Positions 62,933-64,000 of a stretch of DNA of 64,000 bases are shown piece by piece (the first letter of the stretch is position 1; each line of letters begins with the position of its first letter). The notes beneath the pieces are model-generated. The model was not told the DNA's origin, made no database searches, and saw nothing but the letters and a program-made list of their open reading frames with translations. The translations under genes and the position numbers were made by a program. The stretch covers positions 1 through 64,000 of the forward strand of contig JBHYCS010000001.1 in NCBI GenBank assembly GCA_051861445.1. Reading direction: 5' to 3'. The DNA is from Parasediminibacterium sp051861445. GTDB taxonomy: Bacteria > Bacteroidota > Bacteroidia > Chitinophagales > Chitinophagaceae.

Positions 62933-62965
62933 TTGTTTTTCCTGCTACTTTTCTTAGTATTTTTG
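62933..62965 (+). promoter_or_regulatory. Putative promoter of the 63-residue gene
   Basis: TTG (62933-62935) and TATTTTTG (62958-62965) with a 22-base spacer resemble a Bacteroidota promoter. The spacer is slightly long. Transcription would begin near 62972, so the repeats at 62997-63029 would fall within the leader. Confidence 0.4.
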
Positions 62966-62996
62966 TAGCAGCTTGAATATATCAAAGCCATACATT

Positions 62997-63029
62997 GAGT
63001 ATAGATGGTGTATGGATAGTGTATGTAAA
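62997..63029 (+). repeat. Three 11-bp direct repeats (iteron-like)
   Basis: GAGTATAGATG, GTGTATGGATA and GTGTATGTAAA are adjacent 11-bp units that share a GTAT core in one helical phase. They lie 20 bases before the ATG at 63050 and are a likely protein-binding site. Confidence 0.45.
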
Positions 63030-63049
63030 GCCTATTAAAATTATTATCA

Positions 63050-63241
63050 ATGGAGAGATTATGTATATACCCAAAGGATGTGCAAGTTGTTACTGGTAAA
63101 AGTGAACGATATGGAAGGAGTTTGTTAAGGGAAATAAAGAAGAAGTTCTCTAAAGAAAGTCATCAGCTTGTTACTATCGAGGAGTTCTGTAATTACACAG
63201 GAATTTCTATTAATTCAGTGAAGCAGGTTTTATTGAATTAG
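63050..63241 (+). CDS. Small putative DNA-binding protein, 63 aa
   Basis: A basic helical protein of a type often seen on Bacteroidota mobile elements. The motif VTGKSERYGRSLLREIKKKF, followed by VTIEEFCNYTGISINSVKQVLLN, resembles a helix-turn-helix (the second helix GISINSVKQVL). The size fits excisionase-like or regulatory proteins. Three 11-bp repeats lie just upstream and could be its binding site. I cannot name a family. Confidence 0.65.
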   Translation: MERLCIYPKDVQVVTGKSERYGRSLLREIKKKFSKESHQLVTIEEFCNYTGISINSVKQVLLN

Positions 63242-63379
63242 TTTTTTTATTTGTCTAACCTACTTTTTTTTAGAAAAAAAGTAGGGCAAAAAAACTGCCC
63301 ACCGTGTCTATTATGCAATCTGTTAGAGTATTAGTGCTTACTAATAATAGCGTTTTCCCATTTTTGGTAGCTCTTTAGA

Positions 63380-63523
63380 TTACGCAGCTTTCAATTCAGT
63401 TTCAAATAAGTTAATAAAATCAACAACTTTCATAAAATCTTTCATAAAAAAGTTAGATAATTCAGACCTTTGGTCTACAAGAAAAAGTCTGAGATTTTTA
63501 GTCTCAGACTTTTTTATGCTCAT
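63380..63523 (-). CDS. Possible 47-residue peptide ending LFETELKAA
   Basis: A short frame (MSIKKSETKNLRLFLVD... to LFETELKAA) whose C-terminal LFETELK is shared with the 83-residue protein at 46532-46783, in a 17-bp exact DNA repeat. However, a terminator-like hairpin (63482-63514) overlaps its start codons, so the upstream part is doubtful. It could begin at an internal Met, or be a remnant. Confidence 0.3.
   Translation of the reverse strand: MSIKKSETKNLRLFLVDQRSELSNFFMKDFMKVVDFINLFETELKAA
63482..63514. terminator. Hairpin terminator near the right edge
   Basis: AAAAAGTCTGAGA pairs with TCTCAGACTTTTT around a 7-base loop, with T-runs on both sides. It could end the pentapeptide gene on the minus strand or the 63-residue gene on the plus strand. 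The bases from 63242 to 63379 and 63524 to 63755 hold nothing else I can name. Confidence 0.7.
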
Positions 63524-63755
63524 AATTCTACGTTACAATTTCGACTTTAATGAATAATAATAGAAAGCTAAAACAATAATCAGTTGGGGTATTTTGGAAT
63601 TGAATTGTAAAGAAAGAATTTTATGAAATGGATTAATAATGATTTTTTGATGGATATAGTTGAAAGAATTCAATGTTTCTCTAAAATTCGTCTCTAACTT
63701 ACTAGATGCTTTGATGAAATAAACTTTTCAATTTAAATCTATCTGCTTTGCTTAT

Positions 63756-64000
63756 TTACTTTTCTATAATAATATCATAAGCATTTAATAACCCTCTAAT
63801 TCCTGCAATTGAAAATTTAGCCTTCTTTATTTTATTGTTTTCAGGATGAATTGAATAATTGAAAGCGGTTCTGAAATCTGCTTTTTCTAGCTTTGTATGT
63901 TCAAAAATGGTTTTAAGTAAATTACAGTTGTCGAAAATTACCTCCGTTAAGTCAGCTTCGGTAAAATCAATTTCTTGTAGTTCTGTATTTTTAAAAATGG
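63756..64000 (-). CDS. Pentapeptide-repeat protein, C-terminal part (cut by window end)
   Basis: The frame runs off the window, so only the last 81 residues are visible. Repeats of A(D/N)LxF type are clear: EIDFTEADLTEVIFDNCNLL, then KLEKADFRTAFNYS. The C-terminal IKKAKFSIAGIRGLLNAYDIIIEK is typical of the Bacteroidota quadrilateral-helix group. Such proteins can mimic DNA shape (as in Qnr/MfpA), but nothing here shows that function. It lies just outside or at the edge of the island. Confidence 0.85.
   Translation of the reverse strand, partial: IFKNTELQEIDFTEADLTEVIFDNCNLLKTIFEHTKLEKADFRTAFNYSIHPENNKIKKAKFSIAGIRGLLNAYDIIIEK

Noticed and set aside
44910..64000. Second copy of the tRNA-Glu 3' end as a right attachment site
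   Set aside because: I read to the end of the window and found none; the T-arm sequence recurs only in tRNA-Leu at 16.4 kb, as expected.

Overview
The window comes from a low-GC member of the Bacteroidota, most likely family Chitinophagaceae or a close relative. The evidence is the Bacteroidota-type promoter element (TAnnTTTG) upstream of many genes, weak or absent Shine-Dalgarno sequences, the parA-parB-DUF5683-dapB block, the fused NagB/PIG-L protein, several small outer-membrane beta-barrel proteins and several lipoprotein signals. The species cannot be named from sequence alone.

Positions 1 to about 44,900 are ordinary chromosome. The genes run on both strands in short operons separated by clear hairpin terminators. 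This part holds glycolysis (pfkA, pyk), lysine and cell-wall precursor synthesis (dapB), chromosome partition (parAB), protein quality control (lon, msrA, an FKBP prolyl isomerase, pepT), tRNA biology (trpS, mtaB, tRNA-Gly, tRNA-Leu), amino-sugar use (the nagB fusion) and oligosaccharide breakdown (a GH88/GH105-type hydrolase beside a DUF2264 protein). A gluconeogenic block spans about 35.0 to 43.0 kb: pckA, an AraC regulator, ppsA and lutABC, which together would take lactate to pyruvate and then to phosphoenolpyruvate. An altronate dehydratase gene (uxaA) follows.

At 44,910 there is a tRNA-Glu gene, and a mobile island appears to begin there. A serine recombinase gene reads back toward the tRNA and its predicted C-terminus is antisense to the 3' half of the tRNA. 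Going right, there is a small overlapping gene, a MerR-like regulator with a perfect inverted repeat in its promoter, and then a tightly packed five-gene defence operon (47.7 to 57.7 kb): an unknown 294-residue protein, a type III modification methylase, a type III restriction subunit, a PLD/SNF2 helicase and a DUF4391 protein. Next comes a two-gene cassette of a phosphoribosyltransferase-like protein and a NADAR-family protein (57.7 to 59.4 kb), which is the best candidate here for an undescribed nucleotide or ADP-ribose based conflict system.

From 59.45 to 63.3 kb the DNA is typical island cargo: a long C-rich stretch with few believable genes, a DUF6943-like protein, a Bacteroidota-specific 251-residue protein, a secreted thermonuclease and a 63-residue putative DNA-binding protein preceded by three 11-bp repeats. 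The window ends inside a pentapeptide-repeat gene. No second copy of the tRNA-Glu 3' end was found, so the right end of the island is either outside the window or not marked by a long duplication. No CRISPR array, transposase, reverse transcriptase or conjugation gene was recognised.
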